Assembly: GCF_009709555.1 (NCBI RefSeq)
Contig: NZ_WJBG01000127.1
Span: forward strand, 124,001 to 188,000
Source: Streptomyces blattellae
Lineage (GTDB): Bacteria; Actinomycetota; Actinomycetes; Streptomycetales; Streptomycetaceae
Length of the DNA stretch: 64,000 nucleotides
Direction: 5' to 3'
Shown piece by piece: positions 8,134 to 17,324 of the stretch. The number at the start of each line of letters is the position of its first letter. Within the stretch, counting starts at the first letter, position 1. The notes below the pieces were generated by a model. That model was not told the DNA's origin, did not search any database, and saw only the letters and a program-made list of their open reading frames with translations. Both the position numbers and the translations under genes were made by a program.

Positions 8134-8646
8134 TTACCGCACGCGCGCGTGGGTGAGCGGCAAGGCGGCCCAGATCACCTTGCCGCCGCTCGCGGTGTGC
8201 TCCACGTCGCACATCCCGCCCGCCTCCCGGGCGATCTCGCGCACCAGCAGCAGCCCACGGCCGCCGGTCTGGCCGTGGTCGGCCTCCAGGGCGGTGGGGC
8301 GGTAGGGATGGTTGTCCTCCACCGACACCCGCACCCACTCGGCGCCCACGGCGACCTCCACGGCGAGCATCGGCGACAGCAGCGCCGCGTGCCGGACGGC
8401 GTTCGTGACCAGCTCCGAGACGATCAGCAGCAGTCCCTGGGCCAGATCGTCCGAGACCGGCACACCCTGGCGGAACAGCAGGTCCCGTACGGCGTGCCGG
8501 GCCTGCGGGACCGACACCTCGACAGCCGGTGCGGTGAACCGCCAGACCCCCTCGTACGGCAGCGGATCGGGCGGCGTGTCGTCGAGGGGCCCCTCCTCCG
8601 CGCCGCCCTCTGGGCGTGGGCCGGGCCCACGCCCGTGGTTCTCCAT
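8134..8646 (-). CDS. Anti-sigma-factor-type ATP-binding protein (HATPase_c, RsbW-like)
   Basis: 170 aa. The GHKL ATPase motifs are readable: N box ELVTNAVRHA, the D motif VEDNHPYRP and the G2 motif GGRGLLLVREIA. There is no kinase dimerisation domain, which is the pattern of the many Streptomyces RsbW-like proteins that bind sigma factors or phosphorylate anti-anti-sigma factors. The first 40 residues are acidic/proline-rich and probably disordered. ATG 8646 has AAGGGTGG about 10 nt upstream; an in-frame start at 8712 is possible. No partner sigma factor or anti-anti-sigma gene lies nearby, so its target is unknown. Confidence 0.85.
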   Translation of the reverse strand: MENHGRGPGPRPEGGAEEGPLDDTPPDPLPYEGVWRFTAPAVEVSVPQARHAVRDLLFRQGVPVSDDLAQGLLLIVSELVTNAVRHAALLSPMLAVEVAVGAEWVRVSVEDNHPYRPTALEADHGQTGGRGLLLVREIAREAGGMCDVEHTASGGKVIWAALPLTHARVR

Positions 8647-8752
8647 GGTCCGGTCGCCACCCTTGCGCTCGATTGTCACCACACCTTGAGTGTTGGCACC
8701 CGGTCGCCGCACCCCGGAGTACTGAACAGAAGTCAGCTGGTATCGAGCGGTT

Positions 8753-8779
8753 CTGACCGTTGGCGTATGACACGGTCAG
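8753..8779. promoter_or_regulatory. Exact 8-bp inverted repeat between two minus-strand genes
   Basis: CTGACCGT, 11 nt, ACGGTCAG. It lies 41 bp past the stop of the HdeD-like gene and about 107 bp upstream of the anti-sigma-type gene start. It could be an operator for the downstream gene or a weak hairpin terminator of the upstream one; no T-run follows, which argues slightly for a protein-binding site. Confidence 0.4.
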
Positions 8780-8820
8780 TTGTGGGACTGCTCCTGTCCC
8801 CCTTGTGCCGACTTCACGAA

Positions 8821-9477
8821 CTATTCGGGTTGTACGGGTTTGACGCCGCGCTCGCCCGATTCATCCCCCGCGGCCAGGCTGCCGGAGACCAGCCCCACGA
8901 TCTGCCGCCCGCCGAAGCCGGTGGCGATCAGGCCGAGGCCGTCGAAGAGCAGGGCCAGGGAGAAGAAGGCGCCGATCACGTACTGACTGCTGCTGGGCCA
9001 GTCGGCCAGCACCAGGATGCCCAGGAGCAGGTCGAATGCGCCGACGAGCAGCGTCCAGCCGAACTGGGGGCCGCGCACGACCAGGCTGCCGACCAGCCGG
9101 AAGAGACCGCCGGTGAGGAACAGCAGGGCGGCGAACATGGTGAGGGCGGCGACCGCCTCGTCCGGCTTGCGGATGATCACCACCCCCGCGGCGATGTTCA
9201 GGGCCGCGACGATCACACCGAGCCAGCAGAAGTTGCTGCCGCGCGCCTGGATCGCGTGCGCCAGCCCCACCACCCCGCCGATCAGCAGCAGCCAGCCGAA
9301 CAGGAGCATCGAGGTCAGGGTGGCCACGCCGGTGTAGACGAGGCCGACGAGCCCCGCGAGGACCAGGATCACGCCGAGCGCGGCGAGCAGGCCGAAGCCG
9401 CGGTGCAGCTTCGCGGCCTCATCGCTCCTGGGGCCGACGCTCTTGTCCGGTCCGGGGTTCTTCTCGGGTCCGGTCAT
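8821..9477 (-). CDS. HdeD/DUF308-family membrane protein
   Basis: 218 aa with about six hydrophobic helices in three pairs, beginning at about residue 28 (LLAALGVILVLAGLVG) and with internally similar segments such as FGWLLLIGGVVGL and VGAFDLLLGILVL, the pattern of HdeD-like proteins. In enteric bacteria HdeD is linked to acid stress; in actinomycetes the function is unknown. ATG at 9477 has GAGGAG 6 nt upstream. It is divergent from the enoyl-CoA hydratase gene across a 70-bp promoter region. Confidence 0.85.
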   Translation of the reverse strand: MTGPEKNPGPDKSVGPRSDEAAKLHRGFGLLAALGVILVLAGLVGLVYTGVATLTSMLLFGWLLLIGGVVGLAHAIQARGSNFCWLGVIVAALNIAAGVVIIRKPDEAVAALTMFAALLFLTGGLFRLVGSLVVRGPQFGWTLLVGAFDLLLGILVLADWPSSSQYVIGAFFSLALLFDGLGLIATGFGGRQIVGLVSGSLAAGDESGERGVKPVQPE

Positions 9478-9547
9478 CGGCGTCTCCTCACGCCCGGCCC
9501 CCTCCTTGCCGATCGTAGGTTCGGCGGGGGCGGATAGCATCCGGCGC

Positions 9548-10291
9548 ATGGAGCCGCAGCTGCTGCACGATGTCGCCGCCTCGGTGGCCACCGTCGTCAT
9601 CCGTCATCCGGCCAAGCGCAACGCCATGACCGCCGGCATGTGGAGGTCGCTGCCGCCGCTGCTGGACACGCTGGCCGCCGACCCGGACGTACGGGCCCTG
9701 GTGCTGACCGGTGCGGGCGGGACGTTCTGTGCGGGCGCCGACATCTCCACGCTCCAGGGGTCGCCGGACGAGGCGCAGGGGCTCGCGGTGGGCGCGGAGG
9801 AGGCTCTCGCCGCGTTTCCGAAGCCGACGCTGGCGGCGGTTCGGGGGCACTGTGTGGGCGGCGGTGCGCAGCTGGCGGCGGCCTGCGATCTGCGGTTCGC
9901 CGAGGAAGGGGCCCTGTTCGGGGTGACGCCGGCGAAACTGGGGATCGTGTATCCGGCGTCCTCCACGCGGAGGCTGATGTCGCTGGTGGGTCCGGCGACG
10001 GCCAAGTACCTGCTGTTCTCCGGCGAGTTGATCGACGCGGAGCGGGCGCTGCGCACCGGACTGGTCGACGAGGTGCTGCCCGGGGGCGAACTCGACAAGC
10101 GCGTCGCGGAGTTCGCCCGGATCCTGGTCTCCCGCTCCCAGCTGACGCAGGCCGCGGCGAAGGAGTTCGCGAACGGCCGCACCGACCGGGACACCCACTG
10201 GTCCGAGCAGGCGCGCGGCAGCGGCGACACCGCGGAAGGCGTCGCCGCGTTCCTGGAGCGCAGGCCGCCGCGCTTCACCTGGACTACGTGA
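9548..10291 (+). CDS. Enoyl-CoA hydratase/isomerase family protein
   Basis: 247 aa crotonase-fold protein. The oxyanion-hole regions are visible as CAGADIS at about residue 60 and the glycine-rich GHCVGGGAQLAAACDLR at about 100, followed by TPAKLGIVYPA. Members hydrate or isomerise acyl-CoA thioesters. The gene stands alone, about 18 kb from the fad operon in this window, so it may act on a special substrate. ATG 9548 was chosen because the homology begins there. Its last 8 bp overlap the converging DJ-1 gene. Confidence 0.9.
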   Translation: MEPQLLHDVAASVATVVIRHPAKRNAMTAGMWRSLPPLLDTLAADPDVRALVLTGAGGTFCAGADISTLQGSPDEAQGLAVGAEEALAAFPKPTLAAVRGHCVGGGAQLAAACDLRFAEEGALFGVTPAKLGIVYPASSTRRLMSLVGPATAKYLLFSGELIDAERALRTGLVDEVLPGGELDKRVAEFARILVSRSQLTQAAAKEFANGRTDRDTHWSEQARGSGDTAEGVAAFLERRPPRFTWTT

Positions 10292-10919
10292 GCATGAACC
10301 GGCTCCGCGAGCGCAGGGCATCGACGATGTGCGCGGGCGCCTTCTGCGGCGACCCCGCGTCGTACGGCGGCTGAGGGTCGTACTCCGCGGCCAGCTGCAC
10401 GGTCCGGGCGCAGTCGTCGCCCGCGATCCTGCCGAGCAGCGCGAGCGCCATGTCGATACCGGAGGAGACACCGGCCGCGGTGACGTACTTGCCGTCGAAG
10501 ACGACCCGCTCCCCCGCCGGTTCGGCACCGAACTGCTTCAGCTGCCCCAGCGCCAGCCAGTGCGAGGTCGCCCGGCGGCCCCGCAGGAGTCCGGCGGCGG
10601 CGAGCAGCAGGGAGCCCGTGCACACGGAGGTCGTCCAGGTGCTGTGGGCGTCGACCGCCCGCAGCCAGTCCAGCAGGTGCTCGTCCTCCATCAGCGCGCT
10701 CTGGCCGGGACCGCCGGCCACCACCACGAGGTCAGGACTCGCGACCTCGGCCAGCGTCTTGTCGGCGATGAGCGCGAGGGCTCCGTTGTCCGAGCGAACG
10801 GGTCCGGCCTCCTTGGCCACGAAGATCGTCTCCGCGTCCGGGATGCGGGAGAGGATCTCGTACGGGCCGACGGCGTCGAGGGCGGTGAACCGGTCGTAGA
10901 CGACCAGGGCGATCTGCAT
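10284..10919 (-). CDS. DJ-1/PfpI family protein (isonitrile hydratase-like)
   Basis: 211 aa. The nucleophile elbow is SVCTGSLLLAAAGLL at about residue 100, with the preceding acidic residue of the family in the N-terminal YDRFTALDAVGPYEIL segment. VVAGGPGQS and the THW-like ATSHWLAL motif place it with the isonitrile hydratase/GlxA-domain subgroup, lacking the regulatory HTH. Its ATG shares one base (TGATG) with the stop of the upstream GlxA-type regulator, so the two are translationally coupled; the regulator may control the pair. The substrate is unknown. Confidence 0.88.
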   Translation of the reverse strand: MQIALVVYDRFTALDAVGPYEILSRIPDAETIFVAKEAGPVRSDNGALALIADKTLAEVASPDLVVVAGGPGQSALMEDEHLLDWLRAVDAHSTWTTSVCTGSLLLAAAGLLRGRRATSHWLALGQLKQFGAEPAGERVVFDGKYVTAAGVSSGIDMALALLGRIAGDDCARTVQLAAEYDPQPPYDAGSPQKAPAHIVDALRSRSRFMLT

Positions 10920-11899
10920 CAGGTTCCCTTTCGGTGGGCCCAGTGGGTGGCAGCGGGGCGGAAGCGGCGGCGGTACTCGGCCGGGGCGGTGCCCAGGGAC
11001 CTCACGAAGGCCCGGCGCATGGCTTCGGGGGTGCCGTAGCCGCTGGTGCGGGAGATCTCCTCGATGCCGTCGGCCGTGTCCTCCAGCAGGCGGCGGGCGT
11101 GTTCGAGGCGGACGCGGTCGACGTACCGGCCGGGGGTCGTGCCGGTCTCGTTCTGGAAGGCACGGGCGAAGTGGCGCGGTGAGAGGCGGGCGCGGGCGGC
11201 CAGTGACTCGACGGTCAGGTCGGCGTCCGGATGCTCGGTGATCCAGTGCTGGACCTCACGGAGCGGTGCGCGCTGTGCGGTCTGGGCGGCGAGCTGGGCG
11301 CTGAACTGGGCTTGGCTTCCCGGGCGCCGCAGGAAGACCACCAGGTGGCGGGCGATCGTCAGCGCCACCTCGCGCCCCAGGTCCTCCTCCACCAGGGCGA
11401 GCGCGAGGTCGATGCCCGAGGTGACGCCCGCCGACGTGGAGACGTGTCCGTCGCGGATGTAGATGGGGTCGGCGTCGACCTGCACGGCCGGGTGGTCGCG
11501 GGCGAGTCTGTCACCGTATGCCCAGTGCGTGGTGACACGGCGGCCGTTCAGAAGGCCCGCCTCGGCGAGCAGTATCGCCCCGGTGCAGACGGAGACCAGG
11601 CGTTCCGCGCGGGGCGCGTGGTCACGCAGCCAGTCCGTGAGGCGGGGGTCGACGCAGCGGGTGCCCTCGCCACCGGGGACGAGGAGGGTGTGCCAGTCGG
11701 CCACGGCGTCCAGGGTCCCGTCCGGTACGACGGTCAGGCCGCTGGACGTGCGCACGGGGGCACCGTCCAGGGAGGCCGTACGGATGCGGTACGTCCCCGG
11801 GGTGTGCTTCTCGGCCCCCGCGAAGACTTCCACCGGGCCGGTGACGTCGAGGCTCTGCACGCCGTCGAAGAGGACGGCGAGAACGGTTCGCTGCGCCAT
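10919..11899 (-). CDS. GlxA-family transcriptional regulator (DJ-1/PfpI domain plus AraC HTH)
   Basis: 326 aa. Residues 1-185 are a DJ-1/PfpI domain with SVCTGAILLAEAGLL and TTHWAYGDRLA; residues 215-320 contain two AraC helix-turn-helix units (LTVESLAARARLSPRHFARAF and IEEISRTSGYGTPEAMRRAF). The N-terminal domain is presumed to sense a small molecule. ATG 11899 (MAQRTVLA) was chosen over an upstream start because homology begins there. It is divergent from the SCO6745-like gene, and the 113-bp gap has two perfect palindromes. It is coupled to the downstream stand-alone DJ-1 gene. Confidence 0.92.
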   Translation of the reverse strand: MAQRTVLAVLFDGVQSLDVTGPVEVFAGAEKHTPGTYRIRTASLDGAPVRTSSGLTVVPDGTLDAVADWHTLLVPGGEGTRCVDPRLTDWLRDHAPRAERLVSVCTGAILLAEAGLLNGRRVTTHWAYGDRLARDHPAVQVDADPIYIRDGHVSTSAGVTSGIDLALALVEEDLGREVALTIARHLVVFLRRPGSQAQFSAQLAAQTAQRAPLREVQHWITEHPDADLTVESLAARARLSPRHFARAFQNETGTTPGRYVDRVRLEHARRLLEDTADGIEEISRTSGYGTPEAMRRAFVRSLGTAPAEYRRRFRPAATHWAHRKGT

Positions 11900-11954
11900 A
11901 CGGCCGATTCTTGGCGGGTCGGCGGATGGCCGCAATGACGAGTTCCCCACCTTT

Positions 11955-11975
11955 CCTGCCCTGGAACAGGGCAGG
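11955..11975. promoter_or_regulatory. 9-3-9 perfect inverted repeat in divergent promoter
   Basis: CCTGCCCTG, GAA, CAGGGCAGG. It lies 56 bp upstream of the GlxA-type regulator start and 38 bp before the SCO6745-like gene. Perfect symmetry in a promoter region suggests an operator, possibly for the adjacent AraC/GlxA regulator, although AraC proteins usually bind direct repeats. Confidence 0.5.
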
Positions 11976-11986
11976 GCGGAGCGCGA

Positions 11987-12000
11987 ACCGACCGGTCGGT
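11987..12000. promoter_or_regulatory. 14-bp perfect palindrome, TetR-type operator candidate
   Basis: ACCGACCGGTCGGT, fully self-complementary, ends 12 bp before the SCO6745-like ATG. The ACCG-CGGT half-site style is common for TetR-family repressors in actinomycetes. No intact TetR gene is present in this window, so the cognate regulator is presumably elsewhere on the chromosome. Confidence 0.55.
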
Positions 12001-12012
12001 AATGTTCACGGC

Positions 12013-12882
12013 ATGACTGCTGCCGCCATCGACCCGCGCGCCGGCCGGCGCTGCCACAACGCGCTCAACGCCCTGCACGCCACGCACTACTTCGCCCCCG
12101 AAGTCGCCAAACAGCTGGGCACGCTCGGCGTCACGGACCCCAGAGCCGTCAACTTCGCCGTGCGGGCAGCCGCGTTGGGGCCGGTGGGAGCCGGGACGGT
12201 GGCGGCTGCGTTCTACAACTACAAGTACGAGCTGGTGGCCGGGCACGTGCCCGCGGTGTGGGCGATCGCCGCGCCCGAAGCCGTCCTGGCGGCACGCGCG
12301 CGTGGAGTCGACTCCGCGCTGCGCCGTCTCCTGGGCGATCAGGTGCCGGCCTCGCCGGAGATGGCGGAGGCGGCGCGTCTCGCGCTGCGGGCGGCCGAGG
12401 CCTGTTCGCGCGGCGCCCGGCCGCTGTACGCCGCGCATGCCGACCTGCCGGTGCCCGAGGAACCGCATCTGGCGTACTGGCATGCGGCGACGCTACTGCG
12501 CGAGCACCGGGGCGACGGGCATCTCACCGTGCTGGTGTCGGCCGGGCTCGACGGTCTGGAGGCGCTGGTGACCCACACGGCTACCGGCAAGGGCCTCTCG
12601 CCGAAGTGGGTGTTCAGCACTCGTGGCTGGCGCCAGGAGGATTGGGACGCGGCACAGGTACGCCTGCGGGAGCGGGGGCTGCTGGACGGGGCGGGCGAAC
12701 TGACCGAGCACGGCGTCGCGCTCCGGGAGGAGATCGAGCGGGAGACGGACCGGCTGGACCGGGGGCCTTATGAGCACCTGGGCGCCGAGGGTGTCCGGCG
12801 GCTGACGGAGTTGGGGGGCGGATTCGCCCGCGCCGCGGTCGTCGCCGGAGCATTCCCGAGGGATTTGGTCGGCAAGGGCTGA
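12013..12882 (+). CDS. SCO6745/SalK-like family protein
   Basis: 289 aa soluble protein. It resembles the actinomycete family named after SCO6745 (motifs HALNALHATHYF near residue 15 and FYNYKYELVAGHVPAVWA at about 70). A C-terminal winged-helix-like segment (LSPKWVFSTRGWRQEDWDAA, then LLDGAGELTEHGVALREEIE) looks like the MarR-like tail of these proteins. No enzymatic function is established that I can name. The ATG at 12013 lies just after a perfect palindrome, so the gene is probably repressed by a TetR-type protein. Confidence 0.85.
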   Translation: MTAAAIDPRAGRRCHNALNALHATHYFAPEVAKQLGTLGVTDPRAVNFAVRAAALGPVGAGTVAAAFYNYKYELVAGHVPAVWAIAAPEAVLAARARGVDSALRRLLGDQVPASPEMAEAARLALRAAEACSRGARPLYAAHADLPVPEEPHLAYWHAATLLREHRGDGHLTVLVSAGLDGLEALVTHTATGKGLSPKWVFSTRGWRQEDWDAAQVRLRERGLLDGAGELTEHGVALREEIERETDRLDRGPYEHLGAEGVRRLTELGGGFARAAVVAGAFPRDLVGKG

Positions 12883-12963
12883 GCCGGCCGCGGCGCATGG
12901 CGCGACCTGGGCGAGGTACTCGGTCCTTCCCGGCCATCGGGCCGGAAAAGAGAGGGTATGTCC

Positions 12964-13095
12964 ATGCTTCGTGCGATTGCAGACGTGTTGCGACAGATCG
13001 GTGGAGCCATCGCCACCGTGGTGACGCTGCCCTTCCGGGCGCTGGCCCGGCTCCTCGGCGGCGCCTCGGGCGGCGCGCGGCGACGCAGGGTGTGA
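12964..13095 (+). CDS. LPFR-motif small protein (43 aa)
   Basis: A 43-codon gene: MLRAIADVLRQIGGA at the start, the VVTLPFRALARLLGGA core, and a basic RRRR tail. It matches the short actinomycete proteins annotated for an LPFR motif; they look like amphipathic, membrane-surface helices of unknown function. AGAGAGGG lies 7 nt before the chosen ATG at 12964; an ATG two codons earlier is too close to it. It sits alone between the SCO6745-like gene and tex. Confidence 0.75.
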   Translation: MLRAIADVLRQIGGAIATVVTLPFRALARLLGGASGGARRRRV

Positions 13096-13217
13096 TGTCG
13101 CCCGCTCCGGCCTCCTTGCGCCGGCCACGACGGCACGGGGTGGCGCCCTGATCCCCGATTGTCGGTGTCACCTGCCACAATTGCCGCGCAACCTCAGTGA
13201 GAAGGCGGTACGGGATC

Positions 13218-15593
13218 GTGACGACACCCGGGTCCATCGCAGTTGGGTCCATCGAAGGCAGGATCGCCGAGGAACTCGGCGTACGGGAGCGGCAGGTCAG
13301 GGCTGCCGTGGAGCTGCTCGACGGCGGTTCGACGGTGCCCTTCATCGCCCGCTACCGCAAGGAAGCGACCGAGATGCTCGACGACGCGCAGCTGCGCACG
13401 CTCGAAGAGCGGCTGCGCTATCTGCGGGAGCTGGAGGAACGGCGGGCGGCGATCCTCGACTCGGTACGCGAGCAGGGCAAGCTCACCGACGAGCTGGCGG
13501 CACAGATCCGCGGCGCCGAGACCAAGGCGCGGCTGGAGGACATCTACCTGCCGTACAAGCCGAAGCGGCGGACCAAGGCGCAGATCGCCCGCGAGGCGGG
13601 GCTTGAGCCGCTCGCGGAGGGCCTGCTCGGCGATCCGACGGTCGAGCCGACGGCCGCCGCGGCGGCGTTCGTCGACGCCGACAAGGGAGTCGCCGATCCG
13701 CAGGCCGCCCTGGACGGCGCGCGCGCGATCCTCACCGAGCGGTTCTCCGAGGACGCCGACCTGATCGGCGAGTTGCGCGAGCGCATGTGGGTGCGCGGGC
13801 GGCTGGCCGCCAAGGTGCGGGAGGGCAAGGAGGAGGCGGGCGCCAAGTTCTCCGACTACTTCGACTTCGCCGAGCCGTTCACCGAACTGCCCTCGCACCG
13901 GATCCTCGCCATGCTGCGCGGCGAGAAGGAGGAGGTCCTCGACCTCGTCCTGGAGCCGGAGGAGCCGACGGACGGTCCGTCGTCGTACGAGGGGATGGTC
14001 GCCGCGAAGTTCGGCGTCACCGATCGCGGCCGTCCCGCCGACACGTGGCTCACGGACACGGTCCGCTGGGCGTGGCGCACCCGCATCCTCGTCCACCTCG
14101 GCCTCGACCTGCGCCTCCGGCTGCGCACGGCCGCCGAGGACGAGGCGGTCAACGTGTTCGCGGCCAACCTGCGCGACCTGCTGCTCGCCGCCCCCGCCGG
14201 CACGCGCGCGACGCTGGGGCTGGACCCGGGCTTCCGCACGGGCGTGAAGGTCGCCGTCGTCGACGCCACCGGCAAGGTCGTGGCGACCGACGTGATCCAC
14301 CCGCACGTCCCGGCGAACAGGTGGGACGAGGCGATCGCCAAGCTGGCGCGGCTGGCGAAGGAGCACGCGGTCGAGCTGATCGCGATCGGCAACGGCACGG
14401 CGTCCCGGGAGACCGACAAGCTCGCCGGTGAACTCATCACCAGGCACCCGGAGTTGAAGCTCACCAAGGTGATGGTGTCCGAGGCCGGGGCCTCGGTGTA
14501 CTCGGCCTCCGCGTTCGCCTCGCAGGAACTGCCGGACATGGACGTGTCGCTGCGCGGTGCGGTGTCGATCGCGCGCCGGCTCCAGGACCCGCTGGCCGAG
14601 CTGGTGAAGATCGACCCGAAGTCGATCGGTGTCGGCCAGTACCAGCACGACCTGTCCGAGGTGAAGCTGTCGCGCTCGCTGGACGCGGTGGTCGAGGACT
14701 GTGTGAACGGCGTCGGGGTCGACGTCAACACGGCCTCCGCCCCGCTCCTCGCGCGCGTGTCCGGAATCTCCTCCGGGCTCGCCGAGAACATCGTGTCGCA
14801 CCGTGACGCCAACGGCCCGTTCACGTCGCGGTCCGAGCTGAAGGGCGTGGCCCGGCTCGGCCCGAAGGCGTACGAGCAGTGCGCGGGCTTCCTGCGGATC
14901 CGGGGCGGCGAGGACCCGCTGGACGCGTCGAGCGTTCACCCCGAGGCCTATCCCGTCGTACGGCGGATGGTGCGGACGTCCGGTCAGGAAGTGGCCTCGC
15001 TCATCGGCAACACGGGAGCGCTGCGCTCGCTGAAGCCGCAGGAGTTCGTCGACGAGACCTTCGGTCTGCCGACCGTCACCGACATCCTCAGGGAGCTGGA
15101 GAAGCCGGGGCGCGACCCGCGGCCCGCGTTCAAGACCGCGACCTTCAAGGAGGGCGTCGAGAAGATCTCCGACCTGTCCTCCGGAATGGTCCTGGAAGGG
15201 GTCGTGACGAACGTGGCCGCCTTCGGGGCGTTCGTCGACGTCGGTGTGCACCAGGACGGGCTGGTGCATGTGTCCGCGATGTCGAAGACGTTCGTCAAGG
15301 ATCCGCGGGAGGTGGTCAAGCCCGGCGACATCGTCAAGGTGAAGGTCCTGGACATCGACATCCCGCGCAAGCGGATCTCCCTGACGCTGCGGCTGGACGA
15401 CGAGGCGGCGGCGCCCTCGCCGGGACAGCAGGGCGGGGGCGGTGACCGGAAGCAGCGTGGCGGGCGCCCGCCGCAGCAGCGGCAGGGGCGCGGGGGCGGA
15501 GGATCGCGTCAGGCGCCGCCGCCCGCGAACAGTGCGATGGCCGATGCTCTGCGCCGGGCCGGGTTGGTCGATCCCAAGGATGGGCGGCGTTGA
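13218..15593 (+). CDS. tex: Tex-family RNA-binding transcription accessory protein
   Basis: 791 aa, full length. Tex_N helix region at residues 10-200 ([17 protein letters not shown]), YqgF/RNase-H-like domain from about 330 ([17 protein letters not shown]), helix-hairpin-helix at about 500 ([18 protein letters not shown]) and an S1 RNA-binding domain at about 655-730 ([17 protein letters not shown]). A Gly/Gln/Arg-rich tail of about 60 residues, common in actinomycete Tex, follows. It binds nucleic acids and influences transcription and stress tolerance. I chose GTG 13218; another GTG at 13197 is in frame. A strong hairpin follows the stop. Confidence 0.93.
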   Translation: MTTPGSIAVGSIEGRIAEELGVRERQVRAAVELLDGGSTVPFIARYRKEATEMLDDAQLRTLEERLRYLRELEERRAAILDSVREQGKLTDELAAQIRGAETKARLEDIYLPYKPKRRTKAQIAREAGLEPLAEGLLGDPTVEPTAAAAAFVDADKGVADPQAALDGARAILTERFSEDADLIGELRERMWVRGRLAAKVREGKEEAGAKFSDYFDFAEPFTELPSHRILAMLRGEKEEVLDLVLEPEEPTDGPSSYEGMVAAKFGVTDRGRPADTWLTDTVRWAWRTRILVHLGLDLRLRLRTAAEDEAVNVFAANLRDLLLAAPAGTRATLGLDPGFRTGVKVAVVDATGKVVATDVIHPHVPANRWDEAIAKLARLAKEHAVELIAIGNGTASRETDKLAGELITRHPELKLTKVMVSEAGASVYSASAFASQELPDMDVSLRGAVSIARRLQDPLAELVKIDPKSIGVGQYQHDLSEVKLSRSLDAVVEDCVNGVGVDVNTASAPLLARVSGISSGLAENIVSHRDANGPFTSRSELKGVARLGPKAYEQCAGFLRIRGGEDPLDASSVHPEAYPVVRRMVRTSGQEVASLIGNTGALRSLKPQEFVDETFGLPTVTDILRELEKPGRDPRPAFKTATFKEGVEKISDLSSGMVLEGVVTNVAAFGAFVDVGVHQDGLVHVSAMSKTFVKDPREVVKPGDIVKVKVLDIDIPRKRISLTLRLDDEAAAPSPGQQGGGGDRKQRGGRPPQQRQGRGGGGSRQAPPPANSAMADALRRAGLVDPKDGRR

Positions 15594-15613
15594 GTTGAGC
15601 GTCTGACGGTTGT

Positions 15614-15653
15614 GGGGAACTGCGGGCCGGTGAGGCTGGTCGCGCAGTTCCCC
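15614..15653. terminator. Bidirectional terminator hairpin between convergent tex and ABC-F genes
   Basis: Perfect 11-bp stem: GGGGAACTGCG at 15614-15624 pairs with CGCAGTTCCCC at 15643-15653 across an 18-nt loop. It lies in the 78-bp gap where the two genes converge. No strong T-run is present on either side, as usual for Streptomyces terminators. Confidence 0.75.
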
Positions 15654-15671
15654 GCGCCTCTCTTGGGGCGC

Positions 15672-17309
15672 TTATCGTTCCGTTACTTTCCCCGCTGCGA
15701 CCTCCAGGCGGCGGGTCACCCGCACCGCGTCCAGCATGCGGCGGTCGTGGGTGACCAGGAGCAGCGTGCCCTCGTAGGAGTCGAGGGCCGACTCCAGTTG
15801 CTCGATGGCCGGCAGGTCCAGGTGGTTGGTCGGCTCGTCGAGGACGAGGAGGTTGACGCCCCGGCCCTGGAGCAGGGCCAGCGCCGCGCGGGTGCGTTCA
15901 CCCGGGGACAGCGTCGCCGCCGGACGCAGCACGTGGTCCGGCTTCAGGCCGAACTTGGCGAGCAGCGTGCGCACTTCCACCGGCTCCGTGTCGGGGACGG
16001 CCGCGCTGAACGCGTCCAGCAGGGACTCCGGGCCGTGGAACACCTTGCGGGCCTGGTCGACCTCGCCGACGAGGACGCCTGAGCCGAGGGACGCCTGGCC
16101 CTGGTCCACGGGGACCCGGCCCAGCAGGGCGCCGAGCAGGGTCGACTTGCCCGCGCCGTTCGCGCCCGTCACGGCCACCCGGTCCGCCCAGTCGACCTGC
16201 AGGGACACCGGGCCGAGGACGAAGTCACCGCGCCGTACCTCGGCGTCCCGCAGGGTGGCGACCACGGCGCCGGAGCGCGGGGCCGCGGCGATCTCCATCC
16301 GCAGTTCCCACTCCTTGCGCGGCTCCTCGACGACGTCGAGGCGTTCGATCATGCGCTGCGTCTGGCGGGCCTTCGCGGCCTGCTTCTCGCTGGCCTCGCT
16401 GCGGAACTTGCGGCCGATCTTGTCGTTGTCGCTCGCCTTGCGGCGCGCGTTCTTCACGCCCTTGTCCATCCAGGCGCGCTGCGTCTGCGCCCGGTCCTGG
16501 AGGGCCGCCTTCTTGTCGGCGTACTCCTCGTAGTCCTCGCGGGCGTGCCGCCGGGCCGTCTCGCGCTCCTCCAGGTAGGCCTCGTAACCGCCGCCGTAGA
16601 GATTGATCTGCCGCTGGGCGAGGTCGAGTTCGAGGACCTTGGTGACGGTGCGGGCGAGGAACTCGCGGTCGTGGCTGACGACGACCGTGCCCGCGCGCAG
16701 GCCGCTCACGAAGCGTTCGAGGCGTTCCAGGCCGTCCAGGTCGAGGTCGTTGGTCGGCTCGTCGAGGAGGAAGACGTCGTAGCGGGAGAGCAGCAGGGAG
16801 GCCAGGCCCGCGCGGGCCGCCTGACCGCCGGAGAGGGAGGTCATCAGCTGGTCGAGGTCCACGGCGAGGCCCAGTGAGTCGGCGATCTCCTCCGCCCGTT
16901 CGTCGAGGTCGGCGCTGCCGAGGTCGAGCCAGCGCTCCAGGCTCGTCGCGTAGGCGTCGTCGGCTCCGGGTGCCTGGTCGACGAGCGCCTGCGTGGCCTC
17001 GTCCATCGTGCGCTGGGCCTCGGCGACGCCGGTGCGGCGGGCCAGGAACTCCCGTACGGTCTCGCCCGGCCGGCGCTCCGGTTCCTGCGGGAGGTGGCCG
17101 ACGGTCGCCGTGGGCGGGGAGAGGCGCAGCCCGCCTTCCTCGGGCGTGGTGAGTCCGGCGAGGATCCGCAGCAGCGTGGACTTGCCGGCGCCGTTGGCCC
17201 CGACCAGGCCGATCACATCGCCGGGTGCGACGACGAGGTCGAGCCCGGTGAACAGCGCGCGGTCGCCGTGGCCGGCGGCGAGGTTCTTGGCGACGAGGGT
17301 GGCAGTCAT
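15672..17309 (-). CDS. ABC-F family ATPase (ribosome-associated translation factor type)
   Basis: 545 aa with two ATPase domains and no membrane segments. Domain 1: GANGAGKST (Walker A, about residue 40), LSGGQAARAGLA, LLDEPTNDLD. Domain 2: GANGAGKST, LSPGERTRAALA, LDEPTNHLD. A charged inter-domain linker (about residues 240-330, with KKAALQDRAQTQRAW) is the P-site tRNA interaction motif region of ABC-F proteins, which bind the ribosomal E site. It is distinct from the antibiotic-resistance-type ABC-F at 40592. ATG 17309 (MTATLVAKNL). It is transcribed from a region that also carries a MITE-like element. Confidence 0.92.
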   Translation of the reverse strand: MTATLVAKNLAAGHGDRALFTGLDLVVAPGDVIGLVGANGAGKSTLLRILAGLTTPEEGGLRLSPPTATVGHLPQEPERRPGETVREFLARRTGVAEAQRTMDEATQALVDQAPGADDAYATSLERWLDLGSADLDERAEEIADSLGLAVDLDQLMTSLSGGQAARAGLASLLLSRYDVFLLDEPTNDLDLDGLERLERFVSGLRAGTVVVSHDREFLARTVTKVLELDLAQRQINLYGGGYEAYLEERETARRHAREDYEEYADKKAALQDRAQTQRAWMDKGVKNARRKASDNDKIGRKFRSEASEKQAAKARQTQRMIERLDVVEEPRKEWELRMEIAAAPRSGAVVATLRDAEVRRGDFVLGPVSLQVDWADRVAVTGANGAGKSTLLGALLGRVPVDQGQASLGSGVLVGEVDQARKVFHGPESLLDAFSAAVPDTEPVEVRTLLAKFGLKPDHVLRPAATLSPGERTRAALALLQGRGVNLLVLDEPTNHLDLPAIEQLESALDSYEGTLLLVTHDRRMLDAVRVTRRLEVAAGKVTER

Positions 17310-17324
17310 CAGACCGTAGATCCT

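Noticed and set aside
9443-9547. N-terminal extension of the enoyl-CoA hydratase
   Set aside because: It lies antisense to the HdeD-like gene start and adds no crotonase-type sequence.
13197-13217. Earlier GTG start for tex
   Set aside because: It would add seven residues (MRRRYGI) not expected in Tex; the start at 13218 fits the family N-terminus better, although the ribosome site does not decide it.
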